DNA of 64,000 nt, from assembly GCF_017377745.1 (NCBI RefSeq), contig NZ_JAFVMG010000010.1, positions 1-64,000 of the forward strand, written 5' to 3'. The translations under genes and the position numbers were made by a program. Position 1 is the stretch's first letter, and each line of letters starts with the position of its first letter. Below the pieces are notes generated by a model, which was given only the letters and a program-made list of their open reading frames with translations, searched no databases and was not told the origin of the DNA. The stretch is from Acetobacter suratthaniensis. Its GTDB lineage: Bacteria > Pseudomonadota > Alphaproteobacteria > Acetobacterales > Acetobacteraceae. Shown here one piece after another: positions 43,995-57,166 of this stretch.

Positions 43995-44819
43995 TCAGCG
44001 GGTTTCCATCAGTTCCAGAATGGCGGCCGAGGATTCCTCGATAGAGCGGCGGGTGACATCAATAACCGGCCAGTTATGGCGACGGCACAGCCTGCGCGCC
44101 CAGTGTAGTTCTTCCTGCACTTTTTCCAGATCAATATAGGCGTAATCCGCAGCACTTTCCATCGGCCTGCGGTCTGGCATCATCTGTGTCAGGCGGTTGC
44201 GCCGGATTTCGATCAGCCGTTCAGGATCAATCGTCAGCCCGATGACCGGCTTGGTCGTTTCAAAAAGTGGGGTTGGCGGCTCTATGCCCATAACCAGCGG
44301 CACATTGGCGGCCTTTATGCCCCGGTTAGCCAGATAGAAGCAGGTTGGTGTCTTGGATACGCGTGAAACCCCGACAAGAATGACATCGGCATCGTTCAGC
44401 CCGCGCGTTTCCTGCCCATCATCATGCGCAAGCACATAGTGCATGGCCTCGATGCGCTGGTAATAGCTGTCATCCATGATGTACTGGCCACCCGGATGGC
44501 GCGTGGCCTGCTGTCCGGTTTCATCTGCCAGAAAGTTCAGGGCGCTATCCAGCACATCCAGCAGGCGCACCTGAAGGCTTATGCAGCCCGCTTCCATATC
44601 CGCCTGAAGCGTGGGGTCTGTCAGCGAGGACATGACCGGCCCGCGATCCGCTGCAATATTGCGCAGAACGCGCCTGAGCTGGATCTGAGTACGGATCAGG
44701 TTCCAGTGGCGGAGCTTGACTTCCGTATTGGGAAACTGGGCAATGCAGGCGCGTGCGACTGAATCAAGCGTCTGGCCCGTTGCCTCGGAGACAAGATGCA
44801 GGGTGAGTGTGTTTTGCAT
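43995..44819 (-). CDS. Pyruvate, phosphate dikinase regulatory protein (bifunctional kinase/phosphorylase)
   Basis: A 274-residue DUF299 protein that switches PPDK off by ADP-dependent threonine phosphorylation and on by phosphorolysis. The N-terminus LHLVSEATGQTLDSVARA and the P-loop-like GVSRVSKT at residues 150-157 are diagnostic, followed by MGIEPPTPLF and YAYIDLEKVQEE. The target enzyme PPDK is encoded directly upstream on the same strand, 51 nt away, which settles PPDK rather than PEP synthase as partner. Confidence 0.93.
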   Translation of the reverse strand: MQNTLTLHLVSEATGQTLDSVARACIAQFPNTEVKLRHWNLIRTQIQLRRVLRNIAADRGPVMSSLTDPTLQADMEAGCISLQVRLLDVLDSALNFLADETGQQATRHPGGQYIMDDSYYQRIEAMHYVLAHDDGQETRGLNDADVILVGVSRVSKTPTCFYLANRGIKAANVPLVMGIEPPTPLFETTKPVIGLTIDPERLIEIRRNRLTQMMPDRRPMESAADYAYIDLEKVQEELHWARRLCRRHNWPVIDVTRRSIEESSAAILELMETR

Positions 44820-44830
44820 GGCGTCTCATT

Positions 44831-44868
44831 AAAAATGGCCGCACCCCGAGGGATGCGGCCATTTTTTT
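44831..44868. terminator. Strong hairpin between ppdK and its regulator gene
   Basis: ATGGCCGCA at 44835-44843 and TGCGGCCAT at 44854-44862 form a perfect 9-bp stem, extended by A-run/T-run pairing on both sides. On the minus strand it is followed by TTTTTAA. It starts right after the ppdK stop and ends 12 nt before the regulator ATG, so it would terminate or attenuate read-through into the regulator. Confidence 0.75.
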
Positions 44869-44870
44869 CT

Positions 44871-47546
44871 TCAGGCTTTGACAGCCTTGTTGTTTTGCTT
44901 GGCGAGTGCTGACTGAGCCGCCGCAAGCCGTGCGACAGGCACACGGAACGGGGAGCAGGAAACATAATCCAGCCCGACTTCTTCAAAGAAGGAAATCGAC
45001 AGCGGGTCGCCACCGTGTTCACCGCAGATGCCCAGCTTCAGGTCAGGTTTAGCAGCCCGGCCTTTTTCCACGCCCATACGCACCAGAGCGCCCACGCCTT
45101 CACGGTCGATGGAAATGAAGGGGTCCTGCGGCAGCAGGCCTTTTTCCACATATTCCGGCAGGAAGGAGCCGGCGTCGTCACGCGACAGGCCCAGAGTGGT
45201 CTGGGTCAGGTCATTGGTGCCGAAGGAGAAGAAGTCGGCACTCTGCGCGATCTGATCAGCCGTGATGGCAGCGCGCGGCAGTTCGATCATGGTGCCGATC
45301 TTGTAGGAAAGCGTAGCCTTGCGTTCAGACAGAACAGCCGCGATCACGCTCTCACAGGACTTGCGCACCAGATCAAGCTCAGCCTTTGTGCCAACCAGCG
45401 GGATCATGATTTCCGGGATCACGGCCTTGCCCGCCGAAGCGGAGATGTCGAGCGCTGCTTCCGCAATGGCGCGCACCTGCATGGCGTAGATTTCCGGGTA
45501 GCTGATACCCAGACGGCACCCGCGATGACCCAGCATGGGGTTGGCTTCAGACAGGGCGGAACGGCGTGCCCGCAGGCTTTCCACGTCCTGACCAAGCGCC
45601 TTGGCCACATCCTGCAGTTCGGCCTCGCCATGCGGCAGGAACTCATGCAGCGGCGGATCGAGCAGGCGGATGGTGACCGGCAGCCCCGCCATGATGCGGA
45701 ACAGTTCGCTGAAATCGCCACGCTGGAACGGCAGCAGTGCGTCAATGGCCTTGGCGCGGGCGGCTTCATTGTCAGCCATGATCATCTGGCGGACATGACC
45801 GATGCGATCCGGGCCAAAGAACATGTGCTCGGTGCGGCACAGGCCAATACCTTCTGCACCAAAGCGGCGGGCGGTTTCGGCATCTTCAGGGGTTTCGGCG
45901 TTGGCGCGCACACCAAGGCGGCGCACATCGTCGGCCCAGCCCATCAGCGTTGCGAAGTCGCCCGACAGGGTCGGCGGAATGGTCGGAACACGGCCCTTGT
46001 AAACGGCGCCCGAGCCACCATCCAGCGTCAGCCAGTCGCCCGCTTTCAGGGTGTGGCCGTCAACTGTCATGGTCTGGGCCTGATAGTTGACTGCAATGCT
46101 GCCAGCACCGGCCACGCACACGCGGCCCATGCCACGCGCAACCACGGCGGCGTGGGAGGTCATGCCGCCACGCGTGGTCAGAACGCCACGGGCGGCGTGC
46201 ATGCCATGCACGTCTTCAGGGGAGGTTTCGATACGCACCAGAATGACATCTTCACCCTTGGCAGCGCGATCTTCCACATCCTCGGCAGAGAAGGCGATAA
46301 CGCCCGTTGCGGCACCGGGGCTTGCAGGCAGGCCACGGGTCAGCAGCACGCGCTCGGCCTTGGGGTCGAGAACAGGGTGCAGAAGCTGGTCGAGAGAGGC
46401 GGGCGGCACGCGGGTAATGGCTTCTTCCTGCGTGATCAGGCCTTCCTTGGCCATGTCGATAGCCACGCGCAGAGCAGCGGCGGCGGTGCGCTTGCCCGAG
46501 CGGGTCTGGAGCAGGTACAGCGTGTTGGCCTGCACCGTAAACTCAATGTCCTGCATGTCACGGTAGTGACGTTCCAGCAGGTCACGTACCTTGAGCAGTT
46601 CCTGATAGGCGCCGGGCAGAGCCTTTTCCATGGAAATCTGGCCTTCGGCCGCGCGACACTCAGCCATGGGCTGCGGTGTGCGGATACCGGCCACCACGTC
46701 TTCGCCCTGAGCGTTGATCAGGTATTCGCCGTAGAAAATGTTTTCGCCGGTGGAGGGGTCGCGGGTAAAACATACGCCGGTGGCGCAGTCGTTGCCCATG
46801 TTACCGAACACCATGGACTGGACGTTAACCGCCGTGCCCCAGCTTGCCGGAATATCGTGCAGCTTGCGGTAGGTGTTGGCGCGCGGGTTCATCCACGAAC
46901 CGAACACGGCACCAATGGCGCCCCAGAGCTGATCCTTGGGGGTTTCAGGGAACGCGGAACCCGTTTCCTTCTCCACGATCTGCTTGTAGGCCTTGACGAC
47001 TTCCTTCCACTCATCGGCGGTCAGGTCAGTATCGTCTTCCTTGCTGACAGCGCGCTTGGTCTGTTCCAGCAGGTCTTCAAAGCGGTGATGGGAAACGCCC
47101 AGAACCACGGAGCCGTACATCTGGATGAAACGGCGGTAGCTGTCCCAAGCGAAGCGGGCATCGCCGGAGGAGCGGACAAGGCCTTCAACCGTGGTGTCGT
47201 TCAGACCCAGATTAAGGACGGTGTCCATCATGCCCGGCATGGAAACGCGGGCACCCGAACGGACAGAAACCAGCAGCGGGGCTTCGGCATCGCCAAAGCG
47301 CAGGCCCATGACGTTTTCGATCTGGGCCATAGCGGCTTCAAGCTGGGATTCCAGCTCTGCGGGGTATTTGCGTCCGTTGTCGTAAAACGCGGTGCAGACC
47401 TCAGTGGTAATGGTAAACCCTGGGGGCACGGGCAGACCAATATTGGCCATTTCCGCCAGGTTGGCACCCTTGCCGCCGAGAAGATTGCGCATCCCGGCGT
47501 TGCCTTCACTCTGGCCGGCGCCGAAACTGTAGATCCACTTGGTCAT
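44871..47546 (-). CDS. ppdK: Pyruvate, phosphate dikinase
   Basis: An 891-residue three-domain enzyme interconverting pyruvate and phosphoenolpyruvate with ATP and phosphate. It has an N-terminal ATP-grasp domain (LLGGKGANLAEMANIGLPVP, VSVRSGARVSMPGMMDTVLN), a swivelling phosphohistidine domain with the catalytic His in TRGGMTSHAAVVARGMG, and a C-terminal PEP/pyruvate barrel (GTNDLTQTTLGLSRDD, GICGEHGGDP). The threonine two residues before the catalytic His is the regulatory phosphorylation site. It supports growth on lactate or pyruvate by feeding gluconeogenesis. Confidence 0.96.
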   Translation of the reverse strand: MTKWIYSFGAGQSEGNAGMRNLLGGKGANLAEMANIGLPVPPGFTITTEVCTAFYDNGRKYPAELESQLEAAMAQIENVMGLRFGDAEAPLLVSVRSGARVSMPGMMDTVLNLGLNDTTVEGLVRSSGDARFAWDSYRRFIQMYGSVVLGVSHHRFEDLLEQTKRAVSKEDDTDLTADEWKEVVKAYKQIVEKETGSAFPETPKDQLWGAIGAVFGSWMNPRANTYRKLHDIPASWGTAVNVQSMVFGNMGNDCATGVCFTRDPSTGENIFYGEYLINAQGEDVVAGIRTPQPMAECRAAEGQISMEKALPGAYQELLKVRDLLERHYRDMQDIEFTVQANTLYLLQTRSGKRTAAAALRVAIDMAKEGLITQEEAITRVPPASLDQLLHPVLDPKAERVLLTRGLPASPGAATGVIAFSAEDVEDRAAKGEDVILVRIETSPEDVHGMHAARGVLTTRGGMTSHAAVVARGMGRVCVAGAGSIAVNYQAQTMTVDGHTLKAGDWLTLDGGSGAVYKGRVPTIPPTLSGDFATLMGWADDVRRLGVRANAETPEDAETARRFGAEGIGLCRTEHMFFGPDRIGHVRQMIMADNEAARAKAIDALLPFQRGDFSELFRIMAGLPVTIRLLDPPLHEFLPHGEAELQDVAKALGQDVESLRARRSALSEANPMLGHRGCRLGISYPEIYAMQVRAIAEAALDISASAGKAVIPEIMIPLVGTKAELDLVRKSCESVIAAVLSERKATLSYKIGTMIELPRAAITADQIAQSADFFSFGTNDLTQTTLGLSRDDAGSFLPEYVEKGLLPQDPFISIDREGVGALVRMGVEKGRAAKPDLKLGICGEHGGDPLSISFFEEVGLDYVSCSPFRVPVARLAAAQSALAKQNNKAVKA

Positions 47547-47732
47547 TTTTGCCGTTCGCTTTGTTGATGGAGTGTCATTGGGCCAGCCTGACGACCAAAA
47601 AGCATATGAGAGAGACAGGACGACAGGTCAGCCGCGCACAGGTTTTTATTCTTGGTTCTCAACAGCGAAAAGTCACCCCTTCGCCTCGCCCTAGCATGGC
47701 GCACTTCTGGCTCTCGGGCAATCCCCGTTTCC

Positions 47733-51613
<3,881 letters not shown>

Positions 51614-51821
51614 ATCATCCGGCGTTGGGTGTTCTTACCTGCCACGGCAGCACGCCGGGCCGACGTTGGACATAGCCCAGCCACAGCCTGAAAGACCGTG
51701 GCGGTCAGGACTGTATGTTCTCTAGGTGTTCTGGTTTCAAGAGAAAAGTTGGTGAAGCTGAATTTTTTGTCAGAGCGGGTTTGCATGAAAGCTGATCCGC
51801 GCTGACAGGAGCCGCCCCCTC

Positions 51822-52868
51822 TCAGGGATGGGCTGCCGCTCCTGTTTTGCCTGCCTGATTCGGGGCGGACTGTCCGGCAACGGGTTCCGCCTTGACCGGG
51901 GCAACCGGTGCTGTGCGGATCGCCATGGGCTGGGCGGGGGTTTTCTGGCTGGCGGCAAGGGCCGGTGGCGGCGGGGCGCTATTCTTGTTTATGCCTGTGC
52001 CGGGTTCGGACTGATTGAGCTTCAGGCTTGAGCCAGCCGCTTTGCCGGGTAGGGGCAGTTTGCCATCCAGCAGTTTATGATATTTGAGCTTATCGTAAGC
52101 GTAGGCGTACCATTCGCTCCCGGGGTAGTTATAGCCCAGCACCACAGCCGCTTTGCGTGCCTGCTCGACCAGACCAAGGTCAAGATAGACTTCCACCATA
52201 CGTTCAAGCGCTTCGGGAACGTGGTTGGTAGTCTGGAAGTCCTGCACAACGCGCTCATAGCGGTTGATCGCGGCTTCATAATTTTTCTGCACCTGATAGT
52301 AGCGGCCTACCAGCATTTCCTTGCCTGCCAGATGGTCGCGGCACAGATCAATCTTGAGCTGGGCGTCACGGGCATATTTGGACTGGGGAAAGCGGGTTAC
52401 GACTTCTTCCAGGGCATCCATGGATTCGACAGTGCCCTGCTGGTCACGCCGCACATCGGCAATCTGCTCGTAAAAGCACAGGGCGCGCAGATAGTAGGCA
52501 TAGGCGGCATCTGAACTGGTCGGGTGCAGGCTGATAAAGCGGTTTAGCTGCTGAACGGATTCCGGGTATTTGTTCTGCAGGTAATACGCATAGCCTTCCA
52601 TAAGCTGCGCATTGGCGATGTAGCCGGAATACGGATAGTTCTGCTGCAGAGTTTCAAACTGGCTGGCCGCTACAGTAAAGCGGCGCGACTGCAGGGCGTC
52701 TATCCCGTTATTGTAAAGCGTTTCGGGTGAAGAAATTTTTGGACTCGTCGGGCCGACTTTCTCGCTGTTAAGCAGCCCGCACCCGGCAAGACTGCTCAGG
52801 AGCGAGGTTGCCAGCAGGCGCGGCAGAACATGACGGGTCGTGAACGATTTTACAAATGTGTCAGACAT
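51822..52868 (-). CDS. bamD: Outer-membrane assembly lipoprotein BamD
   Basis: A 348-residue lipoprotein of the BAM complex, which inserts outer-membrane barrels. The lipobox is SSLAGC with the lipidated Cys30. Tetratricopeptide repeats follow (YNNGIDALQSRRFTVAASQF, YAYYLQNKYPESVQQLNRFI, YAYYLRALCFYEQI). About 60 extra C-terminal residues rich in Pro and Ala are unusual and look disordered. It lies between lpxC and recN on the same strand. Confidence 0.92.
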   Translation of the reverse strand: MSDTFVKSFTTRHVLPRLLATSLLSSLAGCGLLNSEKVGPTSPKISSPETLYNNGIDALQSRRFTVAASQFETLQQNYPYSGYIANAQLMEGYAYYLQNKYPESVQQLNRFISLHPTSSDAAYAYYLRALCFYEQIADVRRDQQGTVESMDALEEVVTRFPQSKYARDAQLKIDLCRDHLAGKEMLVGRYYQVQKNYEAAINRYERVVQDFQTTNHVPEALERMVEVYLDLGLVEQARKAAVVLGYNYPGSEWYAYAYDKLKYHKLLDGKLPLPGKAAGSSLKLNQSEPGTGINKNSAPPPPALAASQKTPAQPMAIRTAPVAPVKAEPVAGQSAPNQAGKTGAAAHP

Positions 52869-52966
52869 ACCGGCTCTTCACCTAAGGACGACACCTTATA
52901 GAGCATGTGTCCCGGCAAGCAAAGCGAGGATGGGCCTTTGTCGGGCCCCAACCACAAAATAACCGT

Positions 52967-53992
52967 TCAGGCGGCGGCAACGGCTGGTGTGCGCGCATCG
53001 CTATCCCGCCAGGCCTGCGGGTCGGTAAAGAGGCGGCGTAGCAGCAGATTGTTAAGCGTATGACCGGGGCGGTGGCCGCGTACCCGGGCGCGCAGGGCGC
53101 CGTTGAGCATCGAGAGGTCGCCCACAGCATCCATCATCTTGTGGCGGATAAATTCATCCGTGCTGCGCAGGCCAGCAGGGTTGAGAATGCTTTCGCCGTC
53201 TACAACAATGGCATTGTCCAGTGAGCCACCCAGCGCCAGCCCCATTTTGTGCAGGGCATCAATTTCAGTTTTCAGCGTAAAGGTTCGGCTGCGTGAAAGC
53301 TCATTGCGGAAGCAGGCGGGGGTCAGTTCCAGTGAGAGAGTCTGGCGCCCGATAGCCTGTGCGGGAAAGTCGATGCTTAGCGAGAGATCAAGGGCTGCCC
53401 CGAGGCCGGATGTGGGGTTGGGGAGCAGTTCCATAAAGGATTCGCCCTGCTCGACCCGAACAGGGCGGATCACTTCGATAACGCGCTGTGTCGCGGTCTG
53501 GGACTGTTGACCCGCGCATTCAATCAGGAAGACAAAGTCCTGAGCCGAGCCATCAAAGGCTGGAATTTCGGGGCCATCCACCAGAACAAGCGCATTGTCT
53601 ATGCAGCAGCCACGCAGGGCGGCCATCAGGTGTTCGACCGTTGCGATACGGTTTTCAGGCCGGGTAGCCTCGCCAATCGTGGTGCTGAGTTTTGTATCCA
53701 CCACATGGTCGTAACGGGCGGGAATGGGGGCCGCGTTCGGTATGTCGGTGCGCTGGAAGACAATGCCCTGCCCGATCGGCGCAGGCAGTAGGCTGAGCCT
53801 GATTTTCTGGCCGCTATGCAGGCCGATACCCACTGCGGAAATCGGTTGTCCGAGCGTGTGCTGGAAAGACCGGCCTACTCCGCGCCCGGCACTGTCCTGA
53901 CGGAGCGGTGCGGGGGAGCGTTTCTTGTCAGAAGGGGCGGCGGTCAGATCAGTGTTCCTCAGCAGGGTGTCCATCGCTACGGGCATCCTCAT
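52967..53992 (-). CDS. lpxC: UDP-3-O-acyl-N-acetylglucosamine deacetylase
   Basis: A 341-residue zinc deacetylase, the committed step of lipid A synthesis. Typical parts: GQPISAVGIGLHSGQKI at the start of the first domain, the zinc His in TVEHLMAAL, and DEFIRHKMMDAVGDLSML in the second domain with the other ligands. GHRPGHTLNN carries the catalytic His region. About 45 extra N-terminal residues precede the domain; starts at 53992, 53986 and 53974 are all possible. It follows ftsZ, the classical end of the dcw cluster. Confidence 0.93.
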   Translation of the reverse strand: MRMPVAMDTLLRNTDLTAAPSDKKRSPAPLRQDSAGRGVGRSFQHTLGQPISAVGIGLHSGQKIRLSLLPAPIGQGIVFQRTDIPNAAPIPARYDHVVDTKLSTTIGEATRPENRIATVEHLMAALRGCCIDNALVLVDGPEIPAFDGSAQDFVFLIECAGQQSQTATQRVIEVIRPVRVEQGESFMELLPNPTSGLGAALDLSLSIDFPAQAIGRQTLSLELTPACFRNELSRSRTFTLKTEIDALHKMGLALGGSLDNAIVVDGESILNPAGLRSTDEFIRHKMMDAVGDLSMLNGALRARVRGHRPGHTLNNLLLRRLFTDPQAWRDSDARTPAVAAA

Positions 53993-54076
53993 AGGTTCAG
54001 GTGGCAGTTGCGTCTATCATAACGCTTAAAGCCTGCCTGCGGCTGAGGCGAGTCACTGATTATTGCGTTGTGTTTC

Positions 54077-54114
54077 AGGTCTTTCGTCCGTCTTAACAGA
54101 CGGGCGAAAGACCT
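54077..54114. terminator. Long hairpin after ftsZ
   Basis: A 17-bp stem with one G-T wobble (AGGTCTTTCGTCCGTCT with AGACGGGCGAAAGACCT) and a TAAC loop begins just past the ftsZ stop. No T-run follows on the minus strand, so it may slow exonucleases or act with Rho rather than terminate alone. Confidence 0.6.
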
Positions 54115-54122
54115 TGGAGAAC

Positions 54123-55631
54123 CTAGCGGCGAAGGAAGGCGGGAATTTCCAGTCCGGTTTCGCCTTCGCCCGGACGCGTACCATTGTGCTGTTCAGCGGG
54201 GTTGATGGTGGGGTGGCTCTGTACCGCCGGTTCCTGCCGCTGTTCATCATGCGCCGGGTTGCGGCGGAAAGCCCCGGTAACGCGCCCGAACAGGCTGCGG
54301 GCATTGGGGTCATGCGCGGGCGGTTCGGCCGAGCGCGGTGGCTCGGTAAACAGGTTGGCATGGCGCGATGCCGGGGGAGCCGCCTGCGGGCGCGGGGCCG
54401 AAGCCTGCCCCGGAAGGCTGTTGGCGGCAGGTGCGCTGACCTGACCAGCCGGGGGCGCTGCCTGAAAAGCCTGCGGTGCCGGAGCCTGTGCCGGTGAGGG
54501 CGCTGCGGCGGCATAGGCAGCAGGCTGCGCCGGGGCGGGAGTTGCCGCCTGCGTGAAGGCCTGCGGAGCAGTCTGCGCGGCAACAGCCGGGCCGGTGCCA
54601 GTAGCCTGCACTTCCGGAGCGGCTTCGTTATTGACCGCGACCAGATGCGGGCGTTCGGCTGTAGCGTCGATCCCCGTTGCGACAACGGACACGCGCACGC
54701 GCCCGTTCATTTTGTCATCAATAACGGTGCCGAAAATCATGTTCGCATCTTCAGGCACTTCCTGACAGATACGGTTGAACGCTTCTTCTGCTTCGAAGAA
54801 GGTCATGTCCTCGCCGCCGGTCACGTTCACCAGCAGACCCTTGGCGCTGTCCATGCAGGTGTCTTCCAGCAGCGGGTTGGAAATGGCCTTTTCGGCTGCT
54901 TCCACCGCGCGGTTTTCACCTTCGGCCTCGCCCGTGCCCATCATGGCTTTGCCCATTTCGGCCATGACGCTGCGAATATCCGCGAAATCCAGATTAACGT
55001 AGCCGCGTTCAACCATCAGGTCGGTTACGCCGCGCACGCCCATGTTCAGCACTTCATCCGCCAGCTTGTAGGCTTCACGCAGGGTGGTGCGTTCGTTGGC
55101 GATACGGAAAAGGTTCTGGTTGGGAATGACGATCAGCGTATCGACATACTGCTGAAGTTCCTTGATCCCCTCATCGGCCACGCGCGCACGGCGCTTGCCT
55201 TCGTAGGAAAAAGGCTTGCTGACCACGCCAATGGTCAGGATATTACGCTCACGCGCCATGCGGGCGATAACAGGAGCCGCCCCCGTACCCGTGCCACCCC
55301 CCATGCCAGTGGTGATAAACACCATATGTGCGCCATCAAGGTGGCGGGCAATTTCATCGGCGGCTTCTTCTGCGGCGGCGCGGCCCACTTCGGGCTTGGC
55401 GCCAGCGCCGAGGCCATGGGTCAGATGCGGGCCAAGCTGGATGCGGTTTTCAGCCAGACTACGTGTCAGGCTCTGTGCATCAGTGTTGGCGACAACGAAC
55501 TCCACCCCGTGCAGGCTGGATGCGATCATGTTGTCAACCGCGTTTGTCCCACCGCCGCCGACACCGATAACCGTAATCTTCGGTGAGAAGTCAGAATGTG
55601 TCTGGGGCGGGACAGTCAGGTTGAGTGTCAT
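54123..55631 (-). CDS. ftsZ: Cell division protein FtsZ
   Basis: A 502-residue tubulin-like GTPase forming the division ring. GTP-binding motifs are [13 protein letters not shown] and the tubulin signature [13 protein letters not shown]; the T7 loop is in [17 protein letters not shown]. The conserved core ends near residue 325. A long Ala/Pro/Gln-rich linker of about 150 residues follows, and the C-terminal peptide LEIPAFLRR binds FtsA. The start is the ATG at 55631, because GGGAG fits it by spacing; an ATG two codons earlier overlaps that site. Confidence 0.96.
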   Translation of the reverse strand: MTLNLTVPPQTHSDFSPKITVIGVGGGGTNAVDNMIASSLHGVEFVVANTDAQSLTRSLAENRIQLGPHLTHGLGAGAKPEVGRAAAEEAADEIARHLDGAHMVFITTGMGGGTGTGAAPVIARMARERNILTIGVVSKPFSYEGKRRARVADEGIKELQQYVDTLIVIPNQNLFRIANERTTLREAYKLADEVLNMGVRGVTDLMVERGYVNLDFADIRSVMAEMGKAMMGTGEAEGENRAVEAAEKAISNPLLEDTCMDSAKGLLVNVTGGEDMTFFEAEEAFNRICQEVPEDANMIFGTVIDDKMNGRVRVSVVATGIDATAERPHLVAVNNEAAPEVQATGTGPAVAAQTAPQAFTQAATPAPAQPAAYAAAAPSPAQAPAPQAFQAAPPAGQVSAPAANSLPGQASAPRPQAAPPASRHANLFTEPPRSAEPPAHDPNARSLFGRVTGAFRRNPAHDEQRQEPAVQSHPTINPAEQHNGTRPGEGETGLEIPAFLRR

Positions 55632-55732
55632 GGGCATCTCCCGAAGGGCAACGGGTTGGTGGTGGGGTCGGGCGGGTCTGAAAAGATCCGAAAGAAAATT
55701 TGTGTGACTCTACCAGTCTTTGCGCTGACAGA

Positions 55733-57133
55733 TCAAACCCTCTCACGAATAAAAGCAACAAGTTTGCGTAAAAAACCGCTGGGCGGAGCTTCGCGGAATT
55801 CAACGTCTCCAAAGGGGCGCTCGGCGCTGGCAGCCCAGAACAGCAGCCCCGCCGCAGTGGCAAAGCCTGCCGCTGCGGCCGTGTTTTCTGGCAGGTTGAT
55901 AATCTGTTTGGGGCGGCCAAGCCGGACGGAGCGTGTAAAAGCAGCCCCTGAAAGCCGTCCAACGCTGACGGGCGCTCCAAGAATACGCTCGGCCAGCGGG
56001 CGGATACCATCAAGCAGCGAACCGCCGCCTGTCAGCACAATGCGCCCGCTCGCAGCCATGCCAAGGCCCGCGCCATCGAGCTTTTCACGCACGAGTTCCA
56101 GCGTTTCCTCCATGCGCGGGCGGATGATACGGCCAAGCTGCGCACGCGAAATCTGCTCGAAATGGGGTACGTCATTGCCAAGCAGTTCAACCGTTAGCAG
56201 TTCGTCTTCCACATCAGCGGACAGATCAGCACTGCCGTAAACAGTTTTCAGGCGCTCGGCATTTTCGAGCGATGTGCTCAGCCCGCGCGCGATGTCACGT
56301 GTGACATGCAGCCCGCCAACCGCGATCTGCGCCGTATGCAGGATCTGACTATCGCCAAACACGGCCAGCGAGGTGGTGCCGCCGCCCAGGTCTACAACCG
56401 TGGTGCCCAGTTCACGCTCATCCGCATCCAGCACCGATAGGCCGGAGGCGAGGGGGGAGGAAACAAGGGCCTCCACCTTCAGCTCTGTTCTGGCCAGCAC
56501 GGTTTCAAGGTTGAGCAGGGCTGTGGTTGCGGCATCAATAATATGCAGGCGCGCCTTGAGTGTTTCGCACAGATGTCCACGCGGGTCGGACACGCCTTCG
56601 GTATCGTCCACGGTAAAATCTATGGGCAGCGTATGAATGACCTCGCGCCCCTGTACGGAGGCCTGTAGACGGCCCTCTGTCACAACGCGGCGTATGTCGG
56701 CTTCCGTAACCACGCGCCCGCCGATCGGCCAGCGGACATTGAACAGGCGGCTGGCCGGGTGCCCGCAGGAGAGGTTGACAACAACCCGGTCGATCGGACG
56801 TTCGGCCATGGTTTCGGCCTGTGCCACGGTCGCGCGGATAGCGGCTTCGGCCTCACGCAGTTCCGTAATGGCGCCGCCTTTCACCCCTTCGGACTTGCGC
56901 CAGCCATAGCCGCTGACCCGCAGCGCACCCCCCGGCTCCCCCCGCCCGATCAGACAGGTGATCTTGCTTGAACCAATATCAAGCACCGCCGTGTAACCGC
57001 TACGCCATGCGTGCGTGCGGCGGTTTCTATCAGCCGGTGGCAGGGGCAGGGCGCCGCTGATACCCGTGGCCTGACCGCTCTCTACCCGGCGTGATGGGGG
57101 TACGGGCTGGGCGCTGTGCACCGGGTCAGTCAT
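55733..57133 (-). CDS. ftsA: Cell division protein FtsA
   Basis: A 466-residue actin-like ATPase that tethers FtsZ to the membrane. It has LDIGSSKITCLIGRGE (phosphate 1), the 1C domain following (VVNLSCGHPASRLF), VVDLGGGTTSLAVFGD (phosphate 2) and VLTGGGSLLDGI (adenosine). The C-terminal amphipathic helix (LRKLVAFIRERV) is the membrane anchor. GGAG lies 10 nt before the ATG. It starts 33 nt after ftsQ and ends 101 nt before ftsZ. Confidence 0.95.
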   Translation of the reverse strand: MTDPVHSAQPVPPSRRVESGQATGISGALPLPPADRNRRTHAWRSGYTAVLDIGSSKITCLIGRGEPGGALRVSGYGWRKSEGVKGGAITELREAEAAIRATVAQAETMAERPIDRVVVNLSCGHPASRLFNVRWPIGGRVVTEADIRRVVTEGRLQASVQGREVIHTLPIDFTVDDTEGVSDPRGHLCETLKARLHIIDAATTALLNLETVLARTELKVEALVSSPLASGLSVLDADERELGTTVVDLGGGTTSLAVFGDSQILHTAQIAVGGLHVTRDIARGLSTSLENAERLKTVYGSADLSADVEDELLTVELLGNDVPHFEQISRAQLGRIIRPRMEETLELVREKLDGAGLGMAASGRIVLTGGGSLLDGIRPLAERILGAPVSVGRLSGAAFTRSVRLGRPKQIINLPENTAAAAGFATAAGLLFWAASAERPFGDVEFREAPPSGFLRKLVAFIRERV

Positions 57134-57166
57134 TGGGTGGGGTCTCCATGGCGGGGCTGTTGGGCA

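Noticed and set aside
45015..47567. An 850-codon open frame on the plus strand opposite ppdK
   Set aside because: The minus strand holds a full PPDK with all catalytic motifs. The plus-strand frame is a shadow caused by high GC and has no recognisable domain.
47547..47732. Possible small gene between ppdK and ligA
   Set aside because: Open frames there are short, lack ribosome sites and have no recognisable sequence. The region probably holds the ppdK promoter.
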